From positions 372,001 through 436,000 of the forward strand of contig NZ_JAGIKV010000001.1 in assembly GCF_017874615.1 (NCBI RefSeq): DNA of 64,000 nt. The letters run 5' to 3'. Numbering within the stretch: the stretch's first letter is position 1; each line of letters opens with the position of its first letter. Source of the DNA: Paenibacillus xylanexedens. GTDB lineage: Bacteria; Bacillota; Bacilli; Paenibacillales; Paenibacillaceae. The notes under the pieces are model-generated. The model made no database searches and was not told where the DNA came from. It worked only from the letters and a program-made list of their open reading frames with translations. Made by a program: the position numbers and the translations under genes. Below, in pieces: positions 37,205 to 47,422 of the stretch.

Positions 37205-37242
37205 ATAAAATAAAAACACTAAAGCAATAAATGCTTTAGTGT
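37205..37242 (-). terminator. Attenuator hairpin in the UMP-kinase leader
   Basis: Minus strand: a perfect 11-bp stem ACACTAAAGCA/TGCTTTAGTGT, 5-nt loop, followed by TTTTTATTTTA. It ends 13 nt before the TTG start and just before the ribosome binding site, so it can act only as a leader attenuator for this gene or as an upstream terminator. Confidence 0.85.
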
Positions 37243-37316
37243 CCTAATGGAATGGAAATATGGAAATATGAAATTACACAAGTCGACTGAATATCAGTCT
37301 TACTTTTCCACCTCAT
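37236..37316 (-). CDS. 26-residue leader peptide of the UMP-kinase paralogue
   Basis: Short ORF with AAGGAG 7 nt before its ATG. It encodes MRWKSKTDIQSTCVISYFHI plus SIPLGH. The TAA stop (37236-37238) lies inside the 5' arm of the terminator hairpin. A ribosome at or near the stop would therefore mask the hairpin. The same arrangement controls antibiotic-inducible ABC-F and erm-type genes in Bacillota. Confidence 0.7.
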   Translation of the reverse strand: MRWKSKTDIQSTCVISYFHISIPLGH

Positions 37317-37579
37317 ACCCCCACTCCTTCCATGTTTTTCCGCTAAGTAATTTTACATTACGTGAGGCTAAATTGCAATTACCGTCAATATTAAATCTGC
37401 AAGAAATTTCAATAAGTTATAGAATGATTTACGATGAGCCGTATCAAAGAGCTACCTTGCCACCAACCTGCCCGTTAGCTTAACTGAAAAAAAGCCGACT
37501 ATTTAGCTGGCTGTCTACTTGAGTATCATTCTGAGTTCTGTGCCTGATTTATCTATTTCAGCTTTTGATCTACCCCGTT
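37317..37579 (-). other. Gap upstream of the leader peptide, includes a weak terminator-like hairpin
   Basis: The promoter of the leader must lie here, but I found no convincing -35/-10 pair. At 37486-37513 (minus strand) AGCC...GGCT is followed by seven T and may end the cyclase transcript; the stem is poor. Confidence 0.35.
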
Positions 37580-38317
37580 TTACGGCAAAATGGCAAAAGA
37601 CCGGACTGGAAAACCAGAAGCTTTCTCCGCTTTGGGTACAATATTGAAAATAACAGCGCCTTTAGCCGGCACTTGATCCAGGTTTGTTAACAGCTCAACT
37701 TGATATGTATCCTGGGCGAGTACATAATATTCTGCCAGAAGTGCTCCATTCATCTGATAATCCACGGCAGAATCCGTGTCAAAGGTTTCGTGACCAATGG
37801 CTTGTACTTTTCTCTCCTCAAATAAAAACATGAGCGCACGAACCGACCATCCGGGTGCATGACTGTTACCCTCCGCATCCTTGTTATCAAATGCTTCATG
37901 GTTAGGCCAGCGTTTGCTCCAATCGGTACGTAAGGCTACAAAGCTTCCAGCTTCAATCACGCCATGCTCTCTCTCAAATTCAAGAATATGCTCCACATCC
38001 AGCGTAAAGTCCGGATTGTTCTCTACTTCGGCGGACTGGTCAATGACCACAAGTGGCAATACAAGCTCTTTCAAGCCCAGCTCATCCAGATACCGGGTAT
38101 CCCGAACGAAGTGGATCGGCGCATCAAGATGTGTCCCGTATTGACCCGGGAACTTGAAGCTCTGGGCAAAGAAACCTTGATCGTGATCAAACAGTGTATC
38201 GAATTGTGCTGCCTCAAAAGCTGAAAAATGTGGAGAGCCTGGACCAAACGTATGGGTCAGATCCACCCATTTCTTTTCTTTTAACAATTGAATGGCTTGA
38301 ATGAGTTCGTTGGACAT
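37580..38317 (-). CDS. Cyclase-family protein (kynurenine-formamidase-like metal hydrolase)
   Basis: A 245-residue member of the PF04199 cyclase family. The metal-binding signature HxGTHxDxPxHF is represented by QYGTHLDAPIHF (about 62-73), with the early DLTHTF and late GHETFDTDSAVD. Family members hydrolyse formamides or amides of aromatic metabolites (KynB) or related substrates. The start at MSNELIQA has GAGGTG 6 nt upstream. No tryptophan-degradation genes are nearby, so the substrate is open. It is monocistronic. Confidence 0.87.
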   Translation of the reverse strand: MSNELIQAIQLLKEKKWVDLTHTFGPGSPHFSAFEAAQFDTLFDHDQGFFAQSFKFPGQYGTHLDAPIHFVRDTRYLDELGLKELVLPLVVIDQSAEVENNPDFTLDVEHILEFEREHGVIEAGSFVALRTDWSKRWPNHEAFDNKDAEGNSHAPGWSVRALMFLFEERKVQAIGHETFDTDSAVDYQMNGALLAEYYVLAQDTYQVELLTNLDQVPAKGAVIFNIVPKAEKASGFPVRSFAILP

Positions 38318-38431
38318 CCTAATCACCTCATGCACAAAATGGAATAAATTTCTCCTATTATATCTTATTCAACTACAATTGGGGAGCAATCCATATATTG
38401 GTTCTTAGGGCTGTTAATTTTCAAATTTAAA

Positions 38432-38462
38432 AACTTCACTGACCGTAGATGTCAGTGAAGTT
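38432..38462. promoter_or_regulatory. Perfect 12-bp inverted repeat before the DJ-1 gene
   Basis: AACTTCACTGAC/GTCAGTGAAGTT with a 7-nt spacer, ending 5 bp before a TATAAT -10 (38467-38472). It overlaps where the -35 should be, so a repressor (or activator) site is likely. On the minus strand it is followed by TTTTTAAA, so a terminator is a second reading, but no minus-strand gene ends here. Confidence 0.55.
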
Positions 38463-38514
38463 AATTTATAATACAAGAGTAATCCATTCAATCATGAAAA
38501 CAAAAGGAGCATGT

Positions 38515-39153
38515 ATGATGCAAACGAAGAACGTATATCTATATGTATTTGATACGATGGCAGACTGGGAGGTAGGATATCTAACTGCTGAATTGAACTC
38601 GGGAAGGTATTTCAGGAAAGAGATCCAGCCTTTACAGGTCGTAACCGTAGGCGTGGATAAACATCCGGTAACTACCATGGGAGGATTGAACATCCTTCCT
38701 CATATTTCTATTGATGAATGTACATTGAAAGGTGACGATGTCATCATTCTTCCAGGGGGAAACACCTGGATGGACACCATCCATGATCCCTTATTGAAAA
38801 AAGTTGCTGCCTCTATAGAAGAGGGTACGGTTATTGCGGCGATTTGCGGTGCCACAGCTGCACTTGCAAAAATAGGGATACTGGATTCCAGACAACATAC
38901 AAGCAATGATTTAGAATACCTGAAGATGATATGCCCAGATTATACTGGAGAAACATATTATGTAACGGAGCCTGCAGTAACCGATGGAAATCTAGTTACT
39001 GCATCTGGAATAGCTCCGTTAGAATTTACGATGCATGTGTTGAAGCTGTTGAATGTCTTTGCACCAGAAACATTACAGGCCTGGTACAATCTGTATCAGA
39101 CTCATGAGTCTAAATACTTCTACGAGTTAATGAATTCTATTGCACCTGAATAA
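38515..39153 (+). CDS. DJ-1/PfpI family protein
   Basis: A 212-residue class I glutamine-amidotransferase-like protein. The nucleophilic elbow Cys is in IAAICGATAALAKIG (about 103-117), with DDVIILPGGNTW before it. Such proteins act as glyoxalase III/deglycases, chaperones or amidases. AAAGGAG sits 5 nt before this ATG and 8 nt before the next. Its 3' end overlaps the convergent oxidoreductase gene by 17 nt. An inverted repeat upstream suggests regulation, perhaps by electrophile stress (inference). Confidence 0.85.
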   Translation: MMQTKNVYLYVFDTMADWEVGYLTAELNSGRYFRKEIQPLQVVTVGVDKHPVTTMGGLNILPHISIDECTLKGDDVIILPGGNTWMDTIHDPLLKKVAASIEEGTVIAAICGATAALAKIGILDSRQHTSNDLEYLKMICPDYTGETYYVTEPAVTDGNLVTASGIAPLEFTMHVLKLLNVFAPETLQAWYNLYQTHESKYFYELMNSIAPE

Positions 39154-40063
39154 CCAGTTTCCCGCGGGTATGATGGGTTTCACTCTTCTCATGTGCTTCC
39201 CGTACTCCCTGTTGAGTTAGCGGGTACGTTCCATCAATAATCGATTTGAGCTTGCCTTCTGCAGCCAGTTCAGCCAGCTGATCCAGTTGATCCCCTTTGG
39301 GCTCCATCATGAAGACGTTGGCCGTTACTCCGGCCTCTTTGGCAAGCTTCTCATCCGGTTGTTCCACTAAGGATACCAGATGCCCGCCAGACTTTAACAC
39401 CTTGAAGCTATCGCGCTGAATATCACCGCCCATGGTGTCCAGCACAACATCATAACCGGAGAGAATCTCCGAGAAATCTTCTTTTTTATAGTTGATAAAA
39501 TGATCCACACCCAACGAACGAAGCAACGCTTCGTTTGATTCACTTGCCGTGGAAGCCACTTCAGCGCCGAGGGACTTGGCGATCTGAATAGCATACGTTC
39601 CCACACCACCTGCACCAGCATGAATGAGTACCTTCTGCCCTTTGCCTAAACGTCCGTGATCCACAAGTGCCTGCCATGCCGTCATCGCAGCCAGCGGGAT
39701 CGCTGCCGCTTCCTCGAAGCTCAAGTTCTCCGGTATACGGGCAATAATGTCTGCATCAACAGCAACATATTCTGCATAGGTTCCGAATTGACGCGGACGC
39801 GCAAATACCCGATCACCTTCTCTGAACCTCGTGACATTTGAGCCTGCTTCAGCCACAATACCCGCAACATCGCCGCCCAGAATTAACGGGAAATTCTCCG
39901 CTGCTTCTTTCATATCACCTTGTCTGATTTTGAAGTCTACCGGATTCACCGACGTGGCATGCGTTCGGATTAATACCTGATTCACTCCACATGTTGGCTT
40001 GGCTACTTCCTGTTCCTTCAATTGTTCTGCTCCACCAAATTCCTCAATCACAATTGCTTTCAT
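39137..40063 (-). CDS. NADP-dependent quinone-type oxidoreductase (MDR superfamily)
   Basis: A 308-residue zinc-less alcohol-dehydrogenase-like enzyme. The GroES-like N-terminus (MKAIVIEEFGGAEQL) is followed by a Rossmann domain with VLIHAGAGGVGTYAIQIAKS (about 145-165). The zinc-binding Cys/His of true ADHs are absent, fitting the quinone-oxidoreductase/enone-reductase branch. The start is the ATG of MKAIVIEEF, preceded by AAGGTTGGG. It converges on, and overlaps by 17 nt, the DJ-1 gene; antisense effects at the 3' ends are possible. Confidence 0.88.
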   Translation of the reverse strand: MKAIVIEEFGGAEQLKEQEVAKPTCGVNQVLIRTHATSVNPVDFKIRQGDMKEAAENFPLILGGDVAGIVAEAGSNVTRFREGDRVFARPRQFGTYAEYVAVDADIIARIPENLSFEEAAAIPLAAMTAWQALVDHGRLGKGQKVLIHAGAGGVGTYAIQIAKSLGAEVASTASESNEALLRSLGVDHFINYKKEDFSEILSGYDVVLDTMGGDIQRDSFKVLKSGGHLVSLVEQPDEKLAKEAGVTANVFMMEPKGDQLDQLAELAAEGKLKSIIDGTYPLTQQGVREAHEKSETHHTRGKLVIQVQ

Positions 40064-40257
40064 TATAGATCCCAACCTTTCCATTGATTATCGTTATGCT
40101 CTCCTCCATCATTACCCTTTCCCAGCGATCACTTGACCTATTCATTCAAAATTCACAGCAATCCGGGATTCACATACCCGTTCAACAATCGTGATATAAT
40201 GTCGATTATCGATTACGTTAAATCTTAACCCAATAACTGAACAAGCGAGGTAACACG

Positions 40258-41136
40258 ATGGAAGTAGAAGTAAATACATTACATGCATTTTCGGACAAGG
40301 CTCAAGGCGGAAACCCCGCAGGTGTTGTTTTACAAGCAACGCATCTGTCTGAATCCCAGATGCAGGAGATTGCCAGACAAGTTGGTTTTTCAGAGACTGC
40401 GTTTGTCATGCCGTCGGATCAGGCTGATTTCAAAGTGCGTTATTTCACCCCAAGTGATGAAGTCGATCTATGTGGACATGCCACAATTGCTTTATTTTAT
40501 CTAATGAAGACACAACAGCTCGTTAATGTTGGTACATATACATTGGAGACACTGGCCGGAATTCTTAAAGTTGATATCGAAGTCAATGGAGAAGTCTATC
40601 TGTCTCAGACGTTACCGGAGTTTGGGGAGATCGTGGATCGACAGCAGATTGCCGATTCGTTACGTATTTCTATGGAGGATTTGCATTCCGAGCTACCTGT
40701 GCAGATTGTGTCTACCGGGCTACCCGATATCATGATAGCCGTTAAAGATGTTGATGTTCTGACCAAAATCGATCCTGACTTCCAGCGTATCACTGAAATA
40801 AGCAAGGCTCATCATGCCGTAGGTTATCATGTGTTTACACTCGAATCAGATGCTGAGGACGTTCTGGCAGAATGCCGTAATTTTGCACCGCTTTATGATA
40901 TACCGGAAGAGAGCGCGACGGGCACATCCAATGGTGCCATGCTCTGTTATTTATCCCAGTACAACCAGCTTACAGATCCTCATCTTCACACGTACACGAT
41001 CAGACAAGGGTATACCATGAACCGCCCCTCTGAGATCCGAGCCAGATTAACTTTGGACAGCTCTAATGAAATCACACAGATTCAGGTTGGCGGTAGTGCA
41101 ATTCATATCGAAAACATTCAAATACACCTCCCTTAA
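40258..41136 (+). CDS. PhzF-family isomerase/epimerase-like protein
   Basis: A 292-residue protein with the double hot-dog-like PhzF fold. N-terminal FSDKAQGGNPAGVVL and the active-site Glu in VGFSETAFVM (about 46) are conserved, as are VDLCGHATIA and EESATGTSNGA. It is related to diaminopimelate-epimerase-like isomerases. No phenazine genes are present, so the substrate is unknown. GCGAGGT precedes the ATG. A hairpin (ACACCTCCC/GGGAGGTGT, 41124-41146) spans the stop codon but lacks a T-run. Confidence 0.87.
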   Translation: MEVEVNTLHAFSDKAQGGNPAGVVLQATHLSESQMQEIARQVGFSETAFVMPSDQADFKVRYFTPSDEVDLCGHATIALFYLMKTQQLVNVGTYTLETLAGILKVDIEVNGEVYLSQTLPEFGEIVDRQQIADSLRISMEDLHSELPVQIVSTGLPDIMIAVKDVDVLTKIDPDFQRITEISKAHHAVGYHVFTLESDAEDVLAECRNFAPLYDIPEESATGTSNGAMLCYLSQYNQLTDPHLHTYTIRQGYTMNRPSEIRARLTLDSSNEITQIQVGGSAIHIENIQIHLP

Positions 41137-41201
41137 TGGGAGGTGTTGTCCGTACTACGAATATGAGAATTATGTACTTGAAGCAATATCATGACCTTAA
41201 A

Positions 41202-42149
41202 TCATTGAATTTGTTGTAAAAATCGTAGTACCGCTACCTCCAACTGGTCCAGCCCAGGCTGCTCTATAGGAAAATGGCCTGCCCCTTCCAAGATCACACA
41301 TTCCTTGTCCACCACCAGACGATCAAAAAAAGATTGGCTGAACCTGATCGGTGTCATGGGGTCCAGTTCAGGGTGAACCAACAGGACCGGACACTGGTTG
41401 AACTGTTCCGGGCTTACCTCCGGTTTTTTATTAAGGAATGTTCTTAATAATTCCAACGGAATACGTGTAGCTGCCGCTTGTGGATCATTCATAATAAGCC
41501 CGGTTAAGTCCTTGTTATTGGTAATCAGTTGCATTCGGGATACCTGTTTGACCGAAATACGTACATGATCCAGCAGACCTGGGAACAGATCCATCATCCG
41601 TTTTCCCGCCCGGCTTACCAGACGATTCGGCGCAAGCTGGTCACGCATTTCCGGATTACTCGTGTCTACAAATGTAGTTGCGATCAAACCCTTAACACGC
41701 TTGCTGCGTGCACTGGTGTGATAGGCAAGCATACCTCCGATGCTACTTCCCAATACAACGATTGGCTTGCCATCTTTTTTGTATTCCCGTTCGATGATTG
41801 ACACAAGTAGCTCTATCCAAAGTTCGTAGTTAATACGTGTACCAGACATTGCGTAACTTAACCCATATGGCGGAAGATCTGGTGATACCACCTCGTATCC
41901 ATGTCGCTGCAACATGCGGGCATACGGAGCGAGCAACCTGCCATTGCCTCCCGCACCATGAATGAACAGAATTTTGATTGAAGACTCCGGCGCAGGCAAG
42001 CGATCAATATGCAGATGAACCCCATTGGACTCCCACCATTCTTCCTCAGGAGCTGTATGCTCCTCTAACCTCACTTCTTCCGGGAAAAAGCCCTGATACT
42101 GTTTCCAATAGGGATGTGTTGTCTGATATGAAGGCAAACTTTTTTTCAT
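41202..42149 (-). CDS. Alpha/beta-fold hydrolase
   Basis: A 315-residue serine hydrolase. The oxyanion HGAGG (FIHGAGGNGRLL, about 63-74), nucleophile elbow GSSIGG (about 134-139), and late Asp (HPELDP) and His (GAGHFPIE) form a complete catalytic triad. It has no signal peptide, so is cytoplasmic; the substrate is probably a small ester. AAGAGGAG lies upstream of the ATG. It is downstream of the expansin gene with a terminator between. Confidence 0.85.
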   Translation of the reverse strand: MKKSLPSYQTTHPYWKQYQGFFPEEVRLEEHTAPEEEWWESNGVHLHIDRLPAPESSIKILFIHGAGGNGRLLAPYARMLQRHGYEVVSPDLPPYGLSYAMSGTRINYELWIELLVSIIEREYKKDGKPIVVLGSSIGGMLAYHTSARSKRVKGLIATTFVDTSNPEMRDQLAPNRLVSRAGKRMMDLFPGLLDHVRISVKQVSRMQLITNNKDLTGLIMNDPQAAATRIPLELLRTFLNKKPEVSPEQFNQCPVLLVHPELDPMTPIRFSQSFFDRLVVDKECVILEGAGHFPIEQPGLDQLEVAVLRFLQQIQ

Positions 42150-42180
42150 ACGTTACATTCTCCTCTTTTCGTATACAAAA

Positions 42181-42205
42181 AAAGCCGTACAGTGTACGAC
42201 TTTTC
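42181..42205 (-). terminator. Terminator of the expansin gene
   Basis: Minus strand: AAAAGTCGTAC/GTACGGCTTTT with a tiny loop, followed by more T. It separates the expansin from the hydrolase gene. Confidence 0.8.
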
Positions 42206-42258
42206 GTTAAGAATACGTCTATGACCATACTTCTTTTTATAACACCTTCGTATATCTG

Positions 42259-42975
42259 TCAATCGGGGAACTGCACATTGCCCGGTACAATATATGCACC
42301 ACCTGACCCATCATTAGGCAGAGCCGGGATCGTGTCATTTAATACCTGACCGCGAATATCGGTAATACGAACGTTTAGTTTTTCTTTGCCCAGTCCAGTT
42401 CCGAGGAAATGATTATAGTCTTGCTTTTCAAGATTGAGCCACGTACCATCCTTCTGTTTCACTTCGAACTTCAGCACCGGATATTTATGATTACGAACCT
42501 GAATGGCTGCCCACCACTGACTGCTGCCTTCCTTGATCCGATAAGAGACGTTGCCTTGAATTGGAGCTTTGACCACTTTCCAGCTGATATCGATTTTGCC
42601 TGCCTTTGGGTCACCGATCAGGTTAAAGGCATTCGGTGAGAGATCCAGCGCTCCACTGGCGCCTTCTGGATAGAGGTCTGTTACATAGACGGTTGTTTTG
42701 CCTTTAGGACCCTGCACCTCGAGATAGGCTCCCGCTAAAGCGGCTTTGACACCGTTATAATTGAGTTGGAACGGATTAAGTGCAGTAATCTTCATGTCCG
42801 CCGGGATGGGATCAAGCAACACTGCACCTCCCGAGTAACCTGAGCCCGTATACGTCGCGTAACCCTGATATGTATCATTCCATGCAGCAGATGCAGGTAG
42901 AGCAAATAATACGAGACTGAGCAACATCCCTGTACCGGCCCATTTTAACCGTTGAAATCTACTTTTCTTGTTCAT
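42259..42975 (-). CDS. Bacterial expansin (YoaJ/EXLX1 type)
   Basis: A 238-residue secreted wall-loosening protein. A signal peptide (to about ALPASA, 30) is followed by the six-stranded double-psi barrel with YVTDLYPEGASGALDLSP, whose Asp is essential in EXLX1. The C-terminal CBM63 has surface aromatics for cellulose binding (SSQWWAAIQV, KQDYNHFLG). It loosens cellulose/hemicellulose contacts without hydrolysis and complements the pectate lyase and GH30 in this window, typical of root-associated Bacillota. GAGGAGG precedes the ATG. Confidence 0.93.
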   Translation of the reverse strand: MNKKSRFQRLKWAGTGMLLSLVLFALPASAAWNDTYQGYATYTGSGYSGGAVLLDPIPADMKITALNPFQLNYNGVKAALAGAYLEVQGPKGKTTVYVTDLYPEGASGALDLSPNAFNLIGDPKAGKIDISWKVVKAPIQGNVSYRIKEGSSQWWAAIQVRNHKYPVLKFEVKQKDGTWLNLEKQDYNHFLGTGLGKEKLNVRITDIRGQVLNDTIPALPNDGSGGAYIVPGNVQFPD

Positions 42976-43205
42976 GAGCTATTCCTCCTCGTCCGTTCTC
43001 GTGTACATAGTGCGTTCAACTGCTAGATTTGAATATAACATTATTTTACATAATAACTTCTTATTTTCAATCCCTCTCTACCAAATCACAACTATAGTCC
43101 TGCCCGTGGAATTGAACATTCACGACCACGCACAAGATATGGATACATACCATAATTTGGTGAAATAGGTATAATAACAAGGCTGAATTGAATGGGTTCC
43201 CAGTA

Positions 43206-43258
43206 ATAAAAAAAACGCCACACCCCGGAGTAATTTCTCTCTCCACATGGTGTGACGC
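43206..43258 (-). terminator. Terminator of the khtTU-like operon
   Basis: Minus strand: GCGTCACACC pairs with GGTGTGGCGT across a ~24-nt loop and is followed by eight T. Confidence 0.8.
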
Positions 43259-43314
43259 CTATTAAACACTACGGTCAGAATACCCGGACTGTCCAAGGAC
43301 AGCCAGCGTTTGAC

Positions 43315-44520
43315 TCAACCCGTTTCCCTTCGTTTCATCCGCTTCCTTAGCCGCGCATACTGAGCATAGATCCGCGGAGATTCTTTCGTCAGGATAGGCC
43401 CCAGCACAGCCAGAATTAACACATACAACACGGCAAACGATTGGATGGATGCCATCAGCCCTCCGGCCTTGCCGATGTTCGCCATGATAATGGAGAATTC
43501 GCCCCGGGAGACCAGGGTAAAGCCCACATTCAACGAGGCCTTAGGGCTCATTCCAGCCAATCTGCCAGCGATCATACCTGCACCATAGTTACTGGCAATC
43601 GTCAGAATAACGGCAATAATCGTCATCCCAACAGCTCCGCCAAGTGAAGCCGGCTCAATGGTCAGGCCAAAACTGAAGAAGAAAATTGCACCAAAAAAAT
43701 CTTTGAAAGGCATGATCTGATGTTCAATCCGACTCACATGTCTTGATTCGCCCAATACAAGCCCCATCATCAACGCTCCAATAGCTTCCGCTACATGCAG
43801 TGTCTCCGAGAAACCAGCCACCAGGAAGAGCAGCGTCATGACGGTAAGCAGGAACAACTCTGATGACTTAATATTCAGTGCCTTATCAATATATTTGATG
43901 CTTTTCCTGCCAATAATCAGGAACAGCACAATAAACAGCAGGGCAGACAGCGATACTAACAGAACACTTAAGAATGAAGTTGCCCCGCTGAGCACAAGCC
44001 CGGTCAGGATAGAGATATGAATCGCGATGAACAAGTCATCGAACATGATCATGCCCATAATAATCTCTGTTTCAGGGTTTGCCGTGCGTTTCAGATCAAC
44101 GAGCACTTTAGCTACAATGGCTGTAGAAGAGCTGGTCATGATCCCGCAGACAACAAGTGTCTCCTGAAGGGGCAGATCCATGAACCACCCCAACAGCAAT
44201 CCAGAGACAAAATTCAGGCCCACATAGAACATGCCCCCGGTCAGAATGGCTTTGCCAGACTTTAATAACCGGGAGACCGAGAACTCCAAACCCAGATAAA
44301 ATAGCAGAAACAAAATGCCAAGCCTGCCCATAAATTCAATAAAGGTCGAACTTTCGATAAAACGTAAATCCACTATGCCGATCTGTGGTGCATGTGGTCC
44401 AACAGCCATACCAATCAGGATATAAAAAGGAATGACCGAAAATCGTAATCGTGAAGATATCAGCCCCGTAAGTGTAATCAGCGCAACGGCAATTCCCACT
44501 TCGAATATGAGCATATCCAT
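43315..44520 (-). CDS. khtU: Cation:proton antiporter, CPA2 (KhtU-like)
   Basis: A 401-residue membrane antiporter with about 12 helices. It carries the CPA2 core (FEVGIAVALITLTGLISSRL, GILFLLFYLGLEFS, CGIMTSSSTAIVAKVL with the adjacent IMFDDL), in which the paired acidic residue drives cation/H+ exchange. Immediately upstream, 3 nt apart, is a KhtT-like TrkA-C protein, exactly the Bacillus KhtTU pairing that exports K+ (or NH4+) at alkaline pH or after electrophile stress. The symbol is assigned by synteny and similarity. The operon ends with a terminator at 43206. Confidence 0.86.
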   Translation of the reverse strand: MDMLIFEVGIAVALITLTGLISSRLRFSVIPFYILIGMAVGPHAPQIGIVDLRFIESSTFIEFMGRLGILFLLFYLGLEFSVSRLLKSGKAILTGGMFYVGLNFVSGLLLGWFMDLPLQETLVVCGIMTSSSTAIVAKVLVDLKRTANPETEIIMGMIMFDDLFIAIHISILTGLVLSGATSFLSVLLVSLSALLFIVLFLIIGRKSIKYIDKALNIKSSELFLLTVMTLLFLVAGFSETLHVAEAIGALMMGLVLGESRHVSRIEHQIMPFKDFFGAIFFFSFGLTIEPASLGGAVGMTIIAVILTIASNYGAGMIAGRLAGMSPKASLNVGFTLVSRGEFSIIMANIGKAGGLMASIQSFAVLYVLILAVLGPILTKESPRIYAQYARLRKRMKRRETG

Positions 44521-44523
44521 AGG

Positions 44524-45030
44524 CTAAGTCCGTCCATTAGTCAACAATAGTTTGAGCTGCTTGATCTGATTCCGTTCACCGGCAACTACAATTGTAGCTC
44601 CAGCGGTAAAAGCATAATCCGGACCTGGATTAAAATGCTTCTCCTTATCCTTGGTCACAACAGCGAGAATAACGGCGCCCGTGGCCTGACGGATATCCAG
44701 TTCACCAATCGTCATGCCTACGCTTGCGGCGTGAGGCTCAATCCGTAGCCATTCGATTAACAGCCCTTCAAGCATCACTTCACGCTCATCCTGAAACTTC
44801 GGTTTATAGGTCATACCACCAACAATAGCGGCTACCGCCCGGGCTTCATCATCGTCCAGGGTGACAAGAGATACCATATCACCCACCTCTTCAGGTGTAT
44901 CCCCTGACTCCATATGGAACAGGTCACGTCGCTCGTCGTTATGAATCACTATGACCAAATGCTCACCACTACGGGTATGCAGCCAGTATTTACGTCCAAT
45001 CCCTGGTAAGTCCGTCTCTTTAAAGTGCAT
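44524..45030 (-). CDS. khtT: KhtT-like regulatory subunit with TrkA-C domain
   Basis: A 168-residue soluble protein. It begins MHFKETDLPGIGRKYWLHT, the typical KhtT N-terminus, and has a C-terminal RCK/TrkA-C domain (about 85-165; IGELDIRQATGAVILAVVTK, then AFTAGATIVVAGERNQIKQL) that binds c-di-AMP or nucleotides and gates the KhtU antiporter. The start chosen has AGGGGGTG 6 nt upstream; the GTG three codons earlier lies in that site. It overlaps the Gre-like gene by 11 nt and precedes khtU by 3 nt, so all are co-translated. Confidence 0.87.
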   Translation of the reverse strand: MHFKETDLPGIGRKYWLHTRSGEHLVIVIHNDERRDLFHMESGDTPEEVGDMVSLVTLDDDEARAVAAIVGGMTYKPKFQDEREVMLEGLLIEWLRIEPHAASVGMTIGELDIRQATGAVILAVVTKDKEKHFNPGPDYAFTAGATIVVAGERNQIKQLKLLLTNGRT

Positions 45031-45493
45031 GATCTGCACCCCCTAGCGCCGGCTCGTTCAAGGTTTCGCTCCTCAGCTCGATCCCCGTAATGCGGATTCT
45101 CATGGAACCTGATGGTGTATGAACAGACCTAACTTCCCCTTTACTGCCAAGCAGTAATTGACTCCCTACTGGAGAGAGGAAGGAAATACGACCCTCATCA
45201 GGATTGGTATCCTCTGGCATGACAATCATGAACGAATCTGACGTATGAAAATCGAGATATTCAAAATCAATATGACTGCCGATCAATACAGCTGAGTCCA
45301 GATCTTCATCAGGACCCAGGAGCAGTTTTTCCACATACTCTGTATATGCGGACAATTGTTTTTCCAATTGTATCCGCTCTGGATCACGCGCGTCGAAATA
45401 GTCGTCGAGAAATGTTCTTTTCTCTTCACCGAATGTAAATAGCTGGCTCACCAGCTTCTCTCTGCAATTATGGCGGGAGGTCCTATGGTTCAT
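45020..45493 (-). CDS. GreA/GreB C-terminal-domain protein (Gre-like transcription factor)
   Basis: A 157-residue protein with an N-terminal helical region (RTFLDDYFDARDPERIQLEK) and the FKBP-like Gre C-terminal domain (AVLIGSHIDFEYLD, then FLSPVGSQLLLGSKGEVRS). Housekeeping GreA has a long acidic coiled-coil hairpin; here the coiled-coil is short, so it more resembles the Gre-related secondary-channel factors than cleavage-active GreA. GGGGGGA lies 8 nt before its ATG. It is the first full gene of the antiporter operon, an unusual partner for khtTU. Confidence 0.8.
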   Translation of the reverse strand: MNHRTSRHNCREKLVSQLFTFGEEKRTFLDDYFDARDPERIQLEKQLSAYTEYVEKLLLGPDEDLDSAVLIGSHIDFEYLDFHTSDSFMIVMPEDTNPDEGRISFLSPVGSQLLLGSKGEVRSVHTPSGSMRIRITGIELRSETLNEPALGGADHAL

Positions 45494-45557
45494 AGTAGAT
45501 TTCCCCCCCTATACAAGCCTTGTTCTCCATGTTGATTGGCATGTTTCTCTTCATCAT
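45483..45557 (-). CDS. 24-residue upstream ORF overlapping the Gre-like gene
   Basis: A very strong site (AAGGAGG, 8 nt) precedes ATG-ATG. The product MMKRNMPINMENKACIGGEI plus YYEP has no recognised function. Its stop overlaps the Gre-like gene's start by 11 nt, so translation of the two is coupled. It may be a regulatory peptide or simply a coupling ORF. Confidence 0.65.
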   Translation of the reverse strand: MMKRNMPINMENKACIGGEIYYEP

Positions 45558-45572
45558 CTTGTTTTCCTCCTT

Positions 45573-47267
<1,695 letters not shown>

Positions 47268-47292
47268 TTTAAATACGTGATTCTCCACGATC

Positions 47293-47332
47293 AAAGGGCG
47301 TTCCCCTCCATTTGGGTAACTGCCCTTTTTTC
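47293..47332 (+). terminator. Terminator of gdhA
   Basis: AAGGGC-GTTCCC pairs with GGGTAAC-T-GCCCTT, followed by TTTTTCC. Confidence 0.85.
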
Positions 47333-47422
47333 CTTGTCTTCAATTGCTCTAATCGCAATGCAATGGTAAAGTGGTACTGACGTAATTCCATCTATTTGTA
47401 CTATTATAAGGAAGTGTTTACA

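Noticed and set aside
41124-41146. Hairpin at the end of the PhzF gene as a terminator
   Set aside because: Good 9-bp stem but it spans the stop codon and has no T-run, so a terminator call is not supported.
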